This document shows, piece after piece, positions 43,607 through 53,611 of a stretch of DNA of 64,000 bases. The notes under the pieces are model-generated. The model did no database searches, was not told where the DNA came from, and was given only the letters and a program-made list of their open reading frames with translations. Both the position numbers and the translations under genes were made by a program. Each line of letters opens with the position of its first letter. The stretch's first letter is position 1. This DNA comes from an uncultured Rhizobiaceae group bacterium (GTDB lineage: Bacteria > Pseudomonadota > Alphaproteobacteria > Rhizobiales > Rhizobiaceae), in contig CALIOE010000061.1 of the NCBI GenBank assembly GCA_938044775.1, forward strand, positions 1-64,000, in the 5' to 3' direction.

Positions 43607-45076
43607 CTACCATTTTTCCAATTCACGCAGTGTCGCCTGCCTTGCATGAGCAAGCAGGTGGCTCGAGCGCTCCTCACTGTCAGTTTCGACATAGATGCGA
43701 AGCTCGGGAGCGTTGCCGGACGGTCGCAAATGGACGATCTCGCCGTCTGAGAACGTGAAACGCAATCCGTCGATCTCGTTGATGAGGCGTACAGGTGCAC
43801 CGTGTTCGCTCAGCAGGACCGCGCTGTCCCGGTTAATTTGAAGATGCTTGATAAATTTCAGTGACGTGTCGGTAGGCATGTTCTCGATGCGGTCGCTGGC
43901 TGTGAACCGGGCTGGAAGCAGGTCGTAGAGACTTGATAGTTTTTGACGTGATTTCCGCGCCAGCGTGATCGTGGCGAGAACCGGCAACACCGCATCGCGG
44001 GTCGGCAGCGCGGCAATGTCGCTTCCGTTCCAGGGTGAACTCAACCTGGTGGCTGTCATCAGCCCGCCATTGGCCTCGTATCCCACAACGCGATTCACAG
44101 ACAGTTTGGCGCTGGACATGGACTCTATGACGTGCGGCGAGCCAATTTTCGTGCGGATGACCTTGGCAAAGCGGTTGATGCGCTCGACTGCTGAATTCGA
44201 GGACACAGGCGTTACAACAGTCTGGGCCTGGAGTGCCGAAGCCGCAAGAATACCCAGCGTATCGCCGCGAAAATAGTTGCCGGTTTCGTCCGACAACAGC
44301 GGTCTGTCGCCGTCTCCATCCGTGGAAATCAGGGCATCCAGTCCGTATTTGCTGCACCATTGTTGAGCCTGTAGCCGGTCCTTTTCAGCCACCGCTTCGG
44401 TATCAATGGGGATAAACTTGTCGCTGCGGCCGAATGGGATGACCTCGCCGCCGAGCCTCTTCAGCAGCCCTGACAGCGCGTCGCGGCCCGCTGCGCTATG
44501 TTGGAAATGACCAATGCGCATGCCCTTGAGCAGCCCTTCAAAGGCACCAAAGGCTCGCATGTCGTAGGCCTGTTGCGCAGTCGGGTCGACATCGGGCAGC
44601 TTGTCCCGAACCAGCAGTGCCCGCCCTGAAAACCTGTCGTCTGGAAATTCAGTAGCGTTTTTGACGACCGGTTCCTCATCGCTTTTCATCATCTCACCGT
44701 CGGGCCGGTAGAACTTGATGCCGTTGCGGTCAAAAGGAATATGGCTTCCGGTGATGACGATTGCGGGTTCGCTGTTCTGGAGTGCGCTGAAGGCCAGGGC
44801 CGGCGTCGAAATCTCACCGCAGTAAACAACGTCATGCCCTGCGTGTCGGGCGGCCGCAATACAGGCACCGGCAATCGCCGGCGACGAAGGCCGTCGGTCA
44901 TGACCAATCCAAATCCTGCACTGCTGACTCAAACGATGTGTGTGCTTCAAGTGATCCAGAAACGCCTGCGTATAGGCGAAGGCGGTTGCATCGTCTATTT
45001 GTTCAACCAATCCGCGCACACCAGAAGTTCCGAAAGCCGCTGTTGAGCTGGCTATGATCTGGGCAACACTACGCAT
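43607..45076 (-). CDS. Phosphohexomutase (phosphomannomutase/phosphoglucomutase family)
   Basis: A 489-residue enzyme of the alpha-D-phosphohexomutase family interconverting hexose 6- and 1-phosphates. Domain motifs: SGVRGLVEQIDD near the start, the phosphoserine loop ITGSHIPFDRNGIKFY (with Ser as in TxSHxP), the metal loop STDGDGDRPLL, the sugar-binding YEANGG and the C-terminal phosphate-binding RPSGNAPELRIY. The substrate, mannose or glucose, is undecided. The frame extends to TTG 45115, which would overlap the SDR gene by 17 bases; ATG 45076 gives a more normal start. Confidence 0.9.
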   Translation of the reverse strand: MRSVAQIIASSTAAFGTSGVRGLVEQIDDATAFAYTQAFLDHLKHTHRLSQQCRIWIGHDRRPSSPAIAGACIAAARHAGHDVVYCGEISTPALAFSALQNSEPAIVITGSHIPFDRNGIKFYRPDGEMMKSDEEPVVKNATEFPDDRFSGRALLVRDKLPDVDPTAQQAYDMRAFGAFEGLLKGMRIGHFQHSAAGRDALSGLLKRLGGEVIPFGRSDKFIPIDTEAVAEKDRLQAQQWCSKYGLDALISTDGDGDRPLLSDETGNYFRGDTLGILAASALQAQTVVTPVSSNSAVERINRFAKVIRTKIGSPHVIESMSSAKLSVNRVVGYEANGGLMTATRLSSPWNGSDIAALPTRDAVLPVLATITLARKSRQKLSSLYDLLPARFTASDRIENMPTDTSLKFIKHLQINRDSAVLLSEHGAPVRLINEIDGLRFTFSDGEIVHLRPSGNAPELRIYVETDSEERSSHLLAHARQATLRELEKW

Positions 45077-45098
45077 TGATTGGGCTATCGCTTGGTTG

Positions 45099-45836
45099 TC
45101 AGCCACGACCGACAAATGGCATGGCGGTCGACATCACGTTCATGAACAGAACATTTGCGTCGAGTGGCAGGCTTGCCATGTGTACCACGGCGTTGCCGAC
45201 ATGCGCCACGTCCATTGTTGGTTCGGGCTTCATGGTGCCGTCGGCTTGCGGCACGCCAGCGCTCATCGCTTCGGTCATGTGCGATGCCGCGTTGCCAATA
45301 TCGATCTGCCCGCAGGCAATGTTGTGTTGGCGCCCGTCGAGAGCAATCGTGCGGGTGAGGCCAGTTATTGCGTGTTTGGATGCTGTGTAGGGGGCCGAAC
45401 CCGGGCGCGGTACGTAGGCCGAGATGGAGCCGTTGTTGATGATGCGTCCGCCCTGCGGGTCTTGATCCCGCATCATGCGATAGGCGCGGTTGGCGATCAA
45501 AAACGCACCGTTCAGATTAACGTCCATAACTGTTTTCCATCCGTCGAGTTCGATCTCGCCGAAATTAGCCGGTGGAATATTGTTGCCGGCATTGTTGAAT
45601 ACCACATCAAGCCGATCATGGCGCTTTGCAATTTCGGCAAACATGGCGTCAACAGAGGATTCGTCTGTGACGTCGCAGGTTAATCCGTCCATGCCGTCGG
45701 CCATTTCTGCGGTCTCGTCGAGCGGCTCTTGTCTGCGTCCACAGCCCACGACCTGAAAGCCCGCTTTGGCCAACGCGATGGCCGAATTGCGTCCGATCCC
45801 CGAACCGGCGCCCGTTACAAGTGCAATTTTAGACAT
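45099..45836 (-). CDS. Short-chain dehydrogenase/reductase
   Basis: A 245-residue classical SDR. The nucleotide-binding glycine motif TGAGSGIG (residues 8-15), NNAGN, and the catalytic Ser / YTASK (Tyr-x-x-x-Lys) are all visible. Substrate unknown. Its 3' end lies 22 bases before the phosphohexomutase start on the same strand, suggesting co-transcription, although the two functions have no obvious link. Confidence 0.92.
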   Translation of the reverse strand: MSKIALVTGAGSGIGRNSAIALAKAGFQVVGCGRRQEPLDETAEMADGMDGLTCDVTDESSVDAMFAEIAKRHDRLDVVFNNAGNNIPPANFGEIELDGWKTVMDVNLNGAFLIANRAYRMMRDQDPQGGRIINNGSISAYVPRPGSAPYTASKHAITGLTRTIALDGRQHNIACGQIDIGNAASHMTEAMSAGVPQADGTMKPEPTMDVAHVGNAVVHMASLPLDANVLFMNVMSTAMPFVGRG

Positions 45837-45997
45837 TCAACAATCCCGTCGGTCTTTTGCCCCTTAGTACAAAGCCCGGAGCCGAATGAAAACCCGCTCG
45901 TTGTTTTTCGTGTTGTAACGTGCGCCTGTTGGCGTGCTAACGTCGGAGCATCAATGGTGCGATCCTCTGGCTTGCACAATCCGATAATGAGTCCTCC

Positions 45998-47173
45998 TTG
46001 ACCCGATCGCCATTCCTGCTGCCGGTTCTGCTGGCCTGTTCAAGCCTGACTGTCATGGCTGGTTCGACAATTGCGCCATCGCTGCCGAGCCTGGAGCAGC
46101 ATTTTGGCGACGAGCCGAACGCCGACTACTGGGTCCGCACAATACTGACCATTCCCAGTCTATTCACCGCGCTGGTCGCCCCGTTTGCAGGCTTTCTTGC
46201 CGACAAACTGGGTCGACGTGCGCTGCTCATTGCGGGTGTCATACTATACATCCTCAGCGGATCTTCCGGCCTCTGGCTTGATGGACTGACGGAGATATTG
46301 ATTGGGCGGGCGTTGCTTGGGCTTGCGGTGGGGACAACGCTTGTTTGCTCAATGGCATTGCTCACAGATCATTATCAGGGAGCCGAACGTGACCGGGCCA
46401 TGGGCGTCCAGGCTTCCGCCATGTCGTTTGGCGGAATATTGTTCATATCAGCGGGTGCGCTGCTGGCCGATGTTTCGTGGCGCGGACCCTTTGCGATTTA
46501 CCTTGTTCCAGTTCTGCTGATCCCATTCATCTACATATTTGTCTCCAAACCTCCGGTGCAGGAACCGGAGCCGGGCGCTGTTGAGGGGGTTTTTCCCCTG
46601 CGCCATGCCTTGATGATTTACGGTGTTGGTTTCATCACAATGATCGCGTTCTACGCCATTCCCGCGCAGCTGCCTTACTTCGCGCAGGATTTGGGCGCTG
46701 AAAGCCTGAAAACGGCTGGATTTGCGATTGCACTCAACCAAATCTGCACTGCAATCGGTTCTCTGGCCTATCGCCGCGTTCGCAGCCATTTCGCCAATTG
46801 GACGATTCTCGCCATCAGCTTCGCAATGGTGGGCGCGGGATTCGTTGTGCTGGCTGCGGCTGGATCGCTGACGCTTATGTTTATCGCAATGCCGATCATC
46901 GGTTTTGGCATGGGTCTGAATTACCCGAACATGTCCACTTGGCTCATGGCGCGCATCCCATCGACCATGCGGGGGCGCGCCTCAGGCGGACTGTCTATGT
47001 CAATCTTCATCGGCCAGTTCATCTCACCCTTTGTCAGCCTCCCAATCGCCAACAGCTATGGGCTTGATGCTGCTTACCTTGCCATTGGCACGGCGTGCCT
47101 TGCTGCGATCGCACTTCCGGCTCTGTTGATGTCGATGCGCAGCCAACAGGCGAGCGTTAGCCAGAAGACCTGA
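45998..47173 (+). CDS. MFS transporter
   Basis: A 391-residue inner-membrane transporter with 12 predicted helices and the MFS motif GFLADKLGRRALL between helices 2 and 3. It begins at TTG 45998, which is needed to keep the first helix (FLLPVLLACSSLTVMAGS); no in-frame ATG lies upstream. It resembles drug/proton antiporters in general fold, but the substrate is unknown. It is divergent from the SDR gene with 160 bases between. Confidence 0.9.
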   Translation: MTRSPFLLPVLLACSSLTVMAGSTIAPSLPSLEQHFGDEPNADYWVRTILTIPSLFTALVAPFAGFLADKLGRRALLIAGVILYILSGSSGLWLDGLTEILIGRALLGLAVGTTLVCSMALLTDHYQGAERDRAMGVQASAMSFGGILFISAGALLADVSWRGPFAIYLVPVLLIPFIYIFVSKPPVQEPEPGAVEGVFPLRHALMIYGVGFITMIAFYAIPAQLPYFAQDLGAESLKTAGFAIALNQICTAIGSLAYRRVRSHFANWTILAISFAMVGAGFVVLAAAGSLTLMFIAMPIIGFGMGLNYPNMSTWLMARIPSTMRGRASGGLSMSIFIGQFISPFVSLPIANSYGLDAAYLAIGTACLAAIALPALLMSMRSQQASVSQKT

Positions 47174-47204
47174 CGTCGTCGCGCGAATTGACTGACAGGC
47201 CGTC

Positions 47205-48041
47205 CTAGAATTTGTTCTCGATCGATGTTGTCGTCACCGCAATATCGTCGATTTCGTGCTGCCTTTGGGCAAGCAGTTTGCGCTGGTATCGCCCCTGAAC
47301 GAAGTCGACAATAAGCAAAACGATCAACACGAAATAGAAGGTCGATTTTGCCATCGGTTCGACCGCGTAGCCGAACAGTTTCAGATGGGCCAAATGGCCA
47401 CCTTCCGACACCAGCATGATGCCAACGATGAACAACACGAACAGGCCGAGCACTTCGTACATGCGGTTGGCGGAAAGGAATGCTGACACGCGATCCGCGA
47501 GGAGCAGCATCAGCAGCCCGGAAATAACGATGGCGATCGCCATGATTATGAAGACATCGGTAAGGGCGATAGCCGATAGTATAGAATCGAACGAGAATAC
47601 GAGGTTCATCAAGACGATCCAGAAGACAGCACTTGCTACGGATCGTTTTCCACGATCGTTGTGCACATCGGGATCATGAACTGCCAGCATGTGCATGATC
47701 TCTTTCATTGCCGTGTAAATAATGAAAGCACCGCCAAAGAGCACAATGAGTGCGTGGCCGTTTACCACCCCTTCGAGCATATCAGGGAAGCCAAGTGAAA
47801 AGAGCGGCTCCTGAAAGAACTCGATGGCACTGACAATAACGAACAAAAGAATGATGCGCAGGGCGATCGCAATCAATATGCCAATCCAGCGAACCCTTTG
47901 CTGGCTGGCAACGTCAACACGCTTTGACTCAATCGAGATATACAGCAGATTGTCGAAGCCCAATACCGCTTGAAGCAGAACAAGCATTAGAAGCGTGAAA
48001 AGATTTTCGAGGGTGAGCAATGCGAGTGCAGCATCGAGCAT
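47205..48041 (-). CDS. TerC-family integral membrane protein
   Basis: A 278-residue protein with about seven transmembrane helices and the TerC signature FDNLLYISIESKRV near residue 30, plus NLVFSFDSILSAIALTD. TerC proteins are linked to tellurite resistance, metal homeostasis and manganese export; the metal here is unknown. It is convergent with the MFS gene, 31 bases apart. Confidence 0.93.
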   Translation of the reverse strand: MLDAALALLTLENLFTLLMLVLLQAVLGFDNLLYISIESKRVDVASQQRVRWIGILIAIALRIILLFVIVSAIEFFQEPLFSLGFPDMLEGVVNGHALIVLFGGAFIIYTAMKEIMHMLAVHDPDVHNDRGKRSVASAVFWIVLMNLVFSFDSILSAIALTDVFIIMAIAIVISGLLMLLLADRVSAFLSANRMYEVLGLFVLFIVGIMLVSEGGHLAHLKLFGYAVEPMAKSTFYFVLIVLLIVDFVQGRYQRKLLAQRQHEIDDIAVTTTSIENKF

Positions 48042-48186
48042 GGTGTATCTCCAAATTTACGTCGGCGTTGTTTACGCTACTGGTCGTTGCTTGTGAACAA
48101 TGGCCAACAAACCGAAGACCTGGTCGAAACTTCTGGCACTTTCAGACGTTCCTGTAGCAGATCTAAATCGAGGACACCGTATTGCC

Positions 48187-48936
48187 ATGCGGAATGGAGA
48201 CTGGAAACACATCTGGATAACCGGAGCGAGCTCTGGATTGGGAGAGCACACAGCACGCCTGCTTGCCGAGCAGGGCTACCAGGTTTCAATTTCGGCAAGA
48301 TCGGCGGATAAACTTGATGCCATCGCCAACGGATTTGAAAACGTGACGGTCTATCCCGCGGATGTGACCGACGCCGACGCGTTGAAAAGGACTGTTGCTG
48401 AGGCGGAAGCCGCGCATGGCTCCATCGATCTCGCGTTGTTTTGTGCAGGTGCCTGGTTTCAGTCCAGCGTCAAAAACATGAACACCGAGAATTTCTCAAA
48501 AACGCTCGACGTGAATGTGATGGGGGTTGTGAACGCACTTGATGCTGTTTTACCCCAGATGTTCTCCCGCAAGGCCGGCCACGTTGCCTGGGTTTCGTCG
48601 GTTGCCGGCTACGGCGGACTGCCGAATGCCGCTTCCTATGGCTCCAGCAAGGCAGCTTTGATCAACATGGCGGAATCTATGAAACCTGAATTGAACAGGG
48701 AAGGGATCACGGTCAGCGTGGTCAATCCGGGCTTTGTGAGAACTCCGATGACAGACAAGAACAAATTTCCCATGCCCTTTATCATGGAGCCCGAGGATGC
48801 AGCTCGGGCCATCGTGTCGGGATTGAGGCGCAAGAAATTTGAAGTCGCCTTTCCCTGGCAATTGGTGACGATCCTCAAGTTTCTTAATCGCCTGCCCTAT
48901 TGGCTCTATTTTGCCCTGGTAAAGCGCACCCTGTGA
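48187..48936 (+). CDS. Short-chain dehydrogenase/reductase, photooxidative-stress-group type
   Basis: A 249-residue SDR: nucleotide motif TGASSGLGEH, CAGAW, catalytic SSVAGYGG / YGSSKAA (Tyr-x-x-x-Lys), and NPGFVRTPM. Homologs often sit beside DUF1365 and FAD-oxidoreductase genes, as here, where those two lie convergently. The longer frame from ATG 48100 is possible; ATG 48187 was preferred because it places the glycine motif at the usual distance and follows CGAGGACACC. Confidence 0.85.
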   Translation: MRNGDWKHIWITGASSGLGEHTARLLAEQGYQVSISARSADKLDAIANGFENVTVYPADVTDADALKRTVAEAEAAHGSIDLALFCAGAWFQSSVKNMNTENFSKTLDVNVMGVVNALDAVLPQMFSRKAGHVAWVSSVAGYGGLPNAASYGSSKAALINMAESMKPELNREGITVSVVNPGFVRTPMTDKNKFPMPFIMEPEDAARAIVSGLRRKKFEVAFPWQLVTILKFLNRLPYWLYFALVKRTL

Positions 48937-48949
48937 TTTCGCTACAGCA

Positions 48950-49738
48950 CTAGCCGTAAACGATGCGTTGCGGGGGCGGCGCCGGCCTGTCTTTAAGGCG
49001 CATCCCTTTGCGCCAAAGCTTCAGGGCCTCCCAGTGAATGCCGGCGACTACCTTGGCAGTCATCAGGGGATACGCGAAAAACATGCCCAACAGCGCGCGG
49101 TCAGACAGGGGCGTTCGACGCCCTGTGAAGTGGGTGCGGAGCATGGGGTTGCCGTCGATTCGCAAAGCCACGCCGATTGTAAGATTGTCGCCCGGTGCAA
49201 GCACATGAAAGCAATAGTCTCCTTCCACATCGTTGAAAGGGGACACGTAAAACGCCTTTTCAATTGTGTGCGCGTAGGTCCCGTTGGCAGGCTCGCCAGC
49301 CGTTAGAATGTAGGTAAGGTCCTCGCCGAAAGTGTTCCGCACTTCGTAAATCATCAGGACGGGATCATCGTATTCGTTCAAGCAAAAATACACGGTGAGC
49401 GGGTTGAAGGCAAAACCCAAAATGCGCGGATAACACAGGACCATGATGCGCCTGACCTGATCCCTCAGCCCGCACTTTTCAACTTGTTCCCAGCCGAATT
49501 CAGAGAGGCTGGTGCCATCGCGATGACCGTGGTGATGCTGAACCAGGCTGAACAGGTTGAATCGGTCGAGGCTGAACAGGCTCAGGTTTCGTGAAGTTTC
49601 CTCCAGCTGATCCACATCAAGCAGCAGTGAAAACACCTTGTAGCGAAGTTTGTGTTGAACCGGACGTAAGCGCTTGTGAACGACCTCACCTCGGTAGATG
49701 AATCCGGCGTCTGGGACTGTGTGCTCATTTGCAGCCAT
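48950..49738 (-). CDS. DUF1365 family protein
   Basis: A 262-residue protein of the DUF1365 family. Signatures: VVHKRLRPVQHKLRYKVFSL and PRILGFAFNPLTVYFCLNEY, then EKAFYVSPFNDVEGDYCFHV. Its start overlaps the stop of the FAD-oxidoreductase gene (TAATG), so the two are translationally coupled. In other alphaproteobacteria the pair is found with a cyclopropane-fatty-acid synthase and, in Rhodobacter, under the singlet-oxygen sigma factor RpoE/ChrR; none of those partners is in this window. Confidence 0.9.
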   Translation of the reverse strand: MAANEHTVPDAGFIYRGEVVHKRLRPVQHKLRYKVFSLLLDVDQLEETSRNLSLFSLDRFNLFSLVQHHHGHRDGTSLSEFGWEQVEKCGLRDQVRRIMVLCYPRILGFAFNPLTVYFCLNEYDDPVLMIYEVRNTFGEDLTYILTAGEPANGTYAHTIEKAFYVSPFNDVEGDYCFHVLAPGDNLTIGVALRIDGNPMLRTHFTGRRTPLSDRALLGMFFAYPLMTAKVVAGIHWEALKLWRKGMRLKDRPAPPPQRIVYG

Positions 49739-51093
49739 TATTCTGCCGCTTCCGTCAGTGGGATATCCTGGTCCAGTGAAATACGCCCGGATTCGTCAGC
49801 AACATTCCATGGTCGCCGCACATCGCCAAGTTGTTCCGCAACCGCCAAGCCGGCCTGCAAACCGTCTTCGTGGAAACCAGCGCCGAAATGAGCGCCGCAG
49901 AACCATGTCCGGTTTACGCCCTGAATTGACCACAGCTCGCGCTGAGCCTGCAGGGCATCGGCATCAAACAGCGGGTGCATATAGTCAAACTCTGCAGCCA
50001 CGTTACTGATTTCAGAACCCTCTGGCGGATTTAGGGTGACAAAGACATTCTCCCTGGTTGCCAGCTTTTGCAGGGAATTCATCCAATAGGTCACGCACAG
50101 GTCCGGCTCTTTGCCTTCGGCCCGCGACGCACCGACCTGGCCATCGAAATCGAGATAGTTCCAGCTTGCCCATGTAAGCCGGCGTTTGGGCATGTAGTTT
50201 CGGTCACGATGCAGCACGGCTTTGTTTTTGGCATAATGAAACTTGCCGAGCAGTTCAGATTCACTCTGGCTCGGATCTGAAAGCATCGCCAGCGCCTGAT
50301 CGCCGTGGCTGGCGATCACAACCTGGTCAAAGACATGATCAATGCCGTTGCTGTCGGTCAGGCTGACCCCACCGGGCCGGCGTATTATGCGCTTGATAGG
50401 AGTGCCGGTACGAACGTCGATTGTGCTGTCGGCCAGAAGCTTTGCGACATAGACTTCGGATCCACCAATGACTGTTCCCCATTTGGGGCGGCCATCGACC
50501 TGAAGCAGACCGTGATTGTGGAAAAAGCGAATAAACGCCTTGGCCGGATACTCCGTCATATCGTTGAGCTTGCTGGACCAGATTGCTCCGGCCATAGGCA
50601 ACAGGTGATGATCGATAAAGGTGCGTGAATAATCGTTGCGGCTCAAATACTCCATCAGCGTTGTTCGGTCGTCCAGCGCCTCCATGTCCTTTGGCGCCTC
50701 GCGGAAGAACCGCAAAATATCCCGGATCATCCGCCAGTGTGAAGGCCGCATCAGATTGGATGCCTGGCCGAACAGTCCCCAGTAGGTGCCGCCGGCATAC
50801 TCATAGGCCCCGTTGGCCATTGACGCTGAAAACCCCATATCGGTTTTGTGAACGGGAACTTTTAGGTGATCGAACAAGGCACAAAGATTGGGATAGGTAG
50901 CCTCGTTGAAACAAATGAAGCCGGTATCAACCGGTATCTGTCGGCCTTCGATGTCAATGGTTACCGTATTTGAATGGCCGCCAACTCGATCATCTGCTTC
51001 GAACAGGGTTACGTTGTGCTTCTTGTCCAGCAGCCAAGCGGCGGAGAGACCTGAAACACCAGAGCCGACAACGGCAATATTCAGAGGGTGCAT
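49738..51093 (-). CDS. FAD-dependent NAD(P)-binding oxidoreductase (amine-oxidase-like fold)
   Basis: A 451-residue flavoprotein beginning with the dinucleotide motif VVGSGVSGLSAAWLL and the following FEADDRVGGHSNTV, typical of FAD-dependent desaturase/amine-oxidase proteins paired with DUF1365. Near the C-terminus WFCGAHFGAGFHEDG completes the FAD site. A role in modifying membrane fatty acids is suggested by the family's usual neighbours and is not proven. The DUF1365 gene follows with a one-base overlap. Confidence 0.9.
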   Translation of the reverse strand: MHPLNIAVVGSGVSGLSAAWLLDKKHNVTLFEADDRVGGHSNTVTIDIEGRQIPVDTGFICFNEATYPNLCALFDHLKVPVHKTDMGFSASMANGAYEYAGGTYWGLFGQASNLMRPSHWRMIRDILRFFREAPKDMEALDDRTTLMEYLSRNDYSRTFIDHHLLPMAGAIWSSKLNDMTEYPAKAFIRFFHNHGLLQVDGRPKWGTVIGGSEVYVAKLLADSTIDVRTGTPIKRIIRRPGGVSLTDSNGIDHVFDQVVIASHGDQALAMLSDPSQSESELLGKFHYAKNKAVLHRDRNYMPKRRLTWASWNYLDFDGQVGASRAEGKEPDLCVTYWMNSLQKLATRENVFVTLNPPEGSEISNVAAEFDYMHPLFDADALQAQRELWSIQGVNRTWFCGAHFGAGFHEDGLQAGLAVAEQLGDVRRPWNVADESGRISLDQDIPLTEAAE

Positions 51094-51197
51094 AGAGGAA
51101 TTTTCATTTGCGACTTTGCGGAATTACGCAACAAGGAACGTTCGGCAAGCAAGCGAAGTTTCAATAAATTCCCGGACGATTCGTCGCAGCTCAACCC

Positions 51198-52091
51198 CTA
51201 GGGGTGCAGCTGCAACATCCAGTTGAGCTCCCGCCGCCAGTCGACCATACGTACCGGCGTGCCGTGGACTCCGTTGTTGAACATCACAAAGCGGGCCGGA
51301 TAGTCCGTTGCTGTCTTCCGCAAGGTCTCAAAAAACGATTTTTGAGCGCTGGGGCTGAAGACGGTATCGGCTGATCCGTGGGCGAAATAGAGGGGAATGC
51401 GGCGTCTCTTTTTTTTCAAAAGCGGCGAGCTGAGAAATGCTTTTTCTGCGTTGGTGCCCAGGAAGAACATACCGTCGATCTGCGAAGATGCGGCTTTTGT
51501 TCCAAGCAGCTTCCAACACACCGCGCCCCCCATGGAGCCGCACGCAACGATCATGGTGGTCGTGGGCGACTTCACTCTGAATTCGGTCATCAGAGCCAGA
51601 ATGTCCTCGGTTCCGGCCTTTCCAAAGTCCGTGTAGTCGGGTGTAAGCAACAACCCGTCGTTTCGCGCCATCAGGTTCTGCAAGCGGTTGAAATTGCCCC
51701 CGAATGTCCAGTCATTGACACCTTGAAACCGGTTGCCGCCACGACCGTAGAGATAAATTATCGTGACTTTTGCCCCACCTTTGTATTTGCCCACCGCAAA
51801 CATCTTTTGCGAGCCGTTTGGCGAATTGTATTTCAGCACCCGACGAGACCACCTGACCCGCTCGTTCACGTAGTCCCGTTTCGCTCGCCTTCTTGGGATT
51901 TCGTCGCGCGCGAAGATGTCGCGTGCCTTGTCGTAGTCGATGAGCAGGTAGTTTCCTCCGGCAGACCTTTCGAGGGCGGTTGGATAGGCAAATAACTCGT
52001 TCTTGAAAGGCGCCAGCTTCAGGTGCTTCGAAGTTGCAGGAAGTGCCAACAACATCGTGAAAATCAGCAGAAGGAGGAGGCGCTTCGTCAT
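51198..52091 (-). CDS. Exported alpha/beta-hydrolase-like protein
   Basis: A 297-residue protein with a signal peptide (RLLLLLIFTMLLALPATS) and an alpha/beta hydrolase core: the nucleophile elbow ACGSMGGAVCW (Ser in CGSMGG), an acid residue candidate in AHGSADTVFS and a His in GVHGTPVR. Its substrate is unknown and I do not recognise a close family. Start and stop overlap with the EamA gene (ATGA), so both are probably one transcript. Confidence 0.78.
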   Translation of the reverse strand: MTKRLLLLLIFTMLLALPATSKHLKLAPFKNELFAYPTALERSAGGNYLLIDYDKARDIFARDEIPRRRAKRDYVNERVRWSRRVLKYNSPNGSQKMFAVGKYKGGAKVTIIYLYGRGGNRFQGVNDWTFGGNFNRLQNLMARNDGLLLTPDYTDFGKAGTEDILALMTEFRVKSPTTTMIVACGSMGGAVCWKLLGTKAASSQIDGMFFLGTNAEKAFLSSPLLKKKRRRIPLYFAHGSADTVFSPSAQKSFFETLRKTATDYPARFVMFNNGVHGTPVRMVDWRRELNWMLQLHP

Positions 52092-53017
52092 TGCAGTTTT
52101 GTCGCCGAGGCTGGAGGCGTGATGGGCGGCTTGGAGGCTCTCGACTCCCGGTAGGAAATATAGGTTGCCGCTCCGACGATGATCGTACCACCGAGAATGA
52201 CAAAAGGATCAAGCGGCTCGCCGAAGGCGATAATTCCAAGGGCTGAAGCCCAGACCAGTTGCAAAAACGTAATGGGTTGGGTGACCGAGATGGGAGCTGC
52301 TGCGAGCGCTTTTGTCATAGCATAGTGGCCGAATGTGGCACACAGCGCAGTGATGAAGAGCCAAAACAGGTCCCGGTTTGTGGGAGTCTGCCAGTCGACA
52401 AGCGCCATGGGCAGGAGAAACAAGGTGCAAAACAGCGTGAGCATCGCCACGATTGTCTGGGGGTCGGTACGCCCTGTGAGACTTTTGGTCAAAAGATAAG
52501 AAATCGCGAATACCGGCGCCGTGCACAATTGTGCAAGTTGCCCGATGGATACTTCCTGGAATCCGGGGCGCAAGATGACCAGGGCCCCGGCCAGGCCGGC
52601 AACGACACCAAACAGCCGTCTGGCTCTCAGTCTCTCACCCAGGAACAGGGCGGCACCTATCGTTATGAAGATTGGCGTCACATAGCCGATCGCTGTGACT
52701 TCGGCGATTGGAATTCGCGCCATGGCGTAAAACCACAAAGTGACGCCGGCCGCATGAGCAACGCCGCGGATCACGAATATGCCCATCAGGTCTGTCTCGG
52801 GTCTGTTCTTCGCCAGCTTCCAGAGGCTTGGAGCCATGATGACAAGGCCAAATGCATATCGGATAAAGGCTGACTCCGCAGCCGGCAGGGATGAGCCGAG
52901 ATTGCGAATTATGCCAGTAACAAAGACGAACATGAATGTGGTGATGATCATCCACACCACCCCTTGGGCGGTGCTGCTCATGCGTTTACGGGGAAGGGGT
53001 GTCGTCGTTGTGCTCAC
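52088..53017 (-). CDS. EamA-domain (DMT superfamily) transporter
   Basis: A 309-residue inner-membrane transporter with ten predicted helices in two EamA halves (first half ending GALVILRPGFQE). Family members export amino acids and other metabolites; the substrate is unknown. The start is GTG 53017; an ATG 12 codons on (52981) is possible. The downstream alpha/beta-hydrolase overlaps it by four bases. Confidence 0.9.
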   Translation of the reverse strand: MSTTTTPLPRKRMSSTAQGVVWMIITTFMFVFVTGIIRNLGSSLPAAESAFIRYAFGLVIMAPSLWKLAKNRPETDLMGIFVIRGVAHAAGVTLWFYAMARIPIAEVTAIGYVTPIFITIGAALFLGERLRARRLFGVVAGLAGALVILRPGFQEVSIGQLAQLCTAPVFAISYLLTKSLTGRTDPQTIVAMLTLFCTLFLLPMALVDWQTPTNRDLFWLFITALCATFGHYAMTKALAAAPISVTQPITFLQLVWASALGIIAFGEPLDPFVILGGTIIVGAATYISYRESRASKPPITPPASATKLQ

Positions 53018-53062
53018 GCGTCATATGTGCGCCGAATTTGTGTTACCGTCCAGCGTCGAAAT

Positions 53063-53389
53063 TTACTGTCTGGGCAGTAAGTGGTCGAGCCGGGCGACCG
53101 TTGTTTGCAACGCGGGTGTCATCTGCGAGGAAAGGCAGCCCTGGCCCAGGTCCCGCCAGAACGGATTGTTCTGCGCCATCACGCATTTCGCCTGAAAGGA
53201 GCGCTCTCCGATCGTAATGCAGATCACATCGCCAAGATCTTTGCGATCGCCGGCACTGTCGGTGCAAAAGCACTCCGGTTTGGCGGCCTTAGGGCGTTTC
53301 AAAAACTTAGTCTGAGCATATGCGGTCGTGCACAGCACAAAAGTCGCGCCGAGGACGGATGCAAGAAAGGTTTTGATCGGTCTTTCCAT
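53063..53389 (-). CDS. Small exported cysteine-containing protein
   Basis: A 108-residue protein with a signal peptide (SVLGATFVLCTTAYA, then QTKFLK) and a mature part holding several cysteines (ECFCTDSAGDRKDLGDVICI, then KCVMAQNNPFWRDLGQGC). The spacing suggests two disulfides in the periplasm. Similar short proteins occur in rhizobia as hypotheticals; function unknown. It is 46 bases upstream of the EamA gene on the same strand. Confidence 0.72.
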   Translation of the reverse strand: MERPIKTFLASVLGATFVLCTTAYAQTKFLKRPKAAKPECFCTDSAGDRKDLGDVICITIGERSFQAKCVMAQNNPFWRDLGQGCLSSQMTPALQTTVARLDHLLPRQ

Positions 53390-53611
53390 GCTTCCAGACT
53401 ACCATAATTTCCAGACTTTCCAAATTGGGCCTTCAAAAGATGCTGAAACAGCGCCCCGGGCCCGTTCCGCGAGTTGCCTCCATGGAATTCATTTGTGCTG
53501 CTCGATTGCGCGGAAATCGTACTGGGAGTGCCGCACCGTACGGATTCCATACTTGATTTCCGGACAATGCTCACGCCAATTGTGAACCGAACTCTGATTG
53601 GAGACTACACT

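Noticed and set aside
45054-45683. A 209-residue plus-strand open frame
   Set aside because: Antisense to the SDR gene with its glycine motif and YxxxK site.
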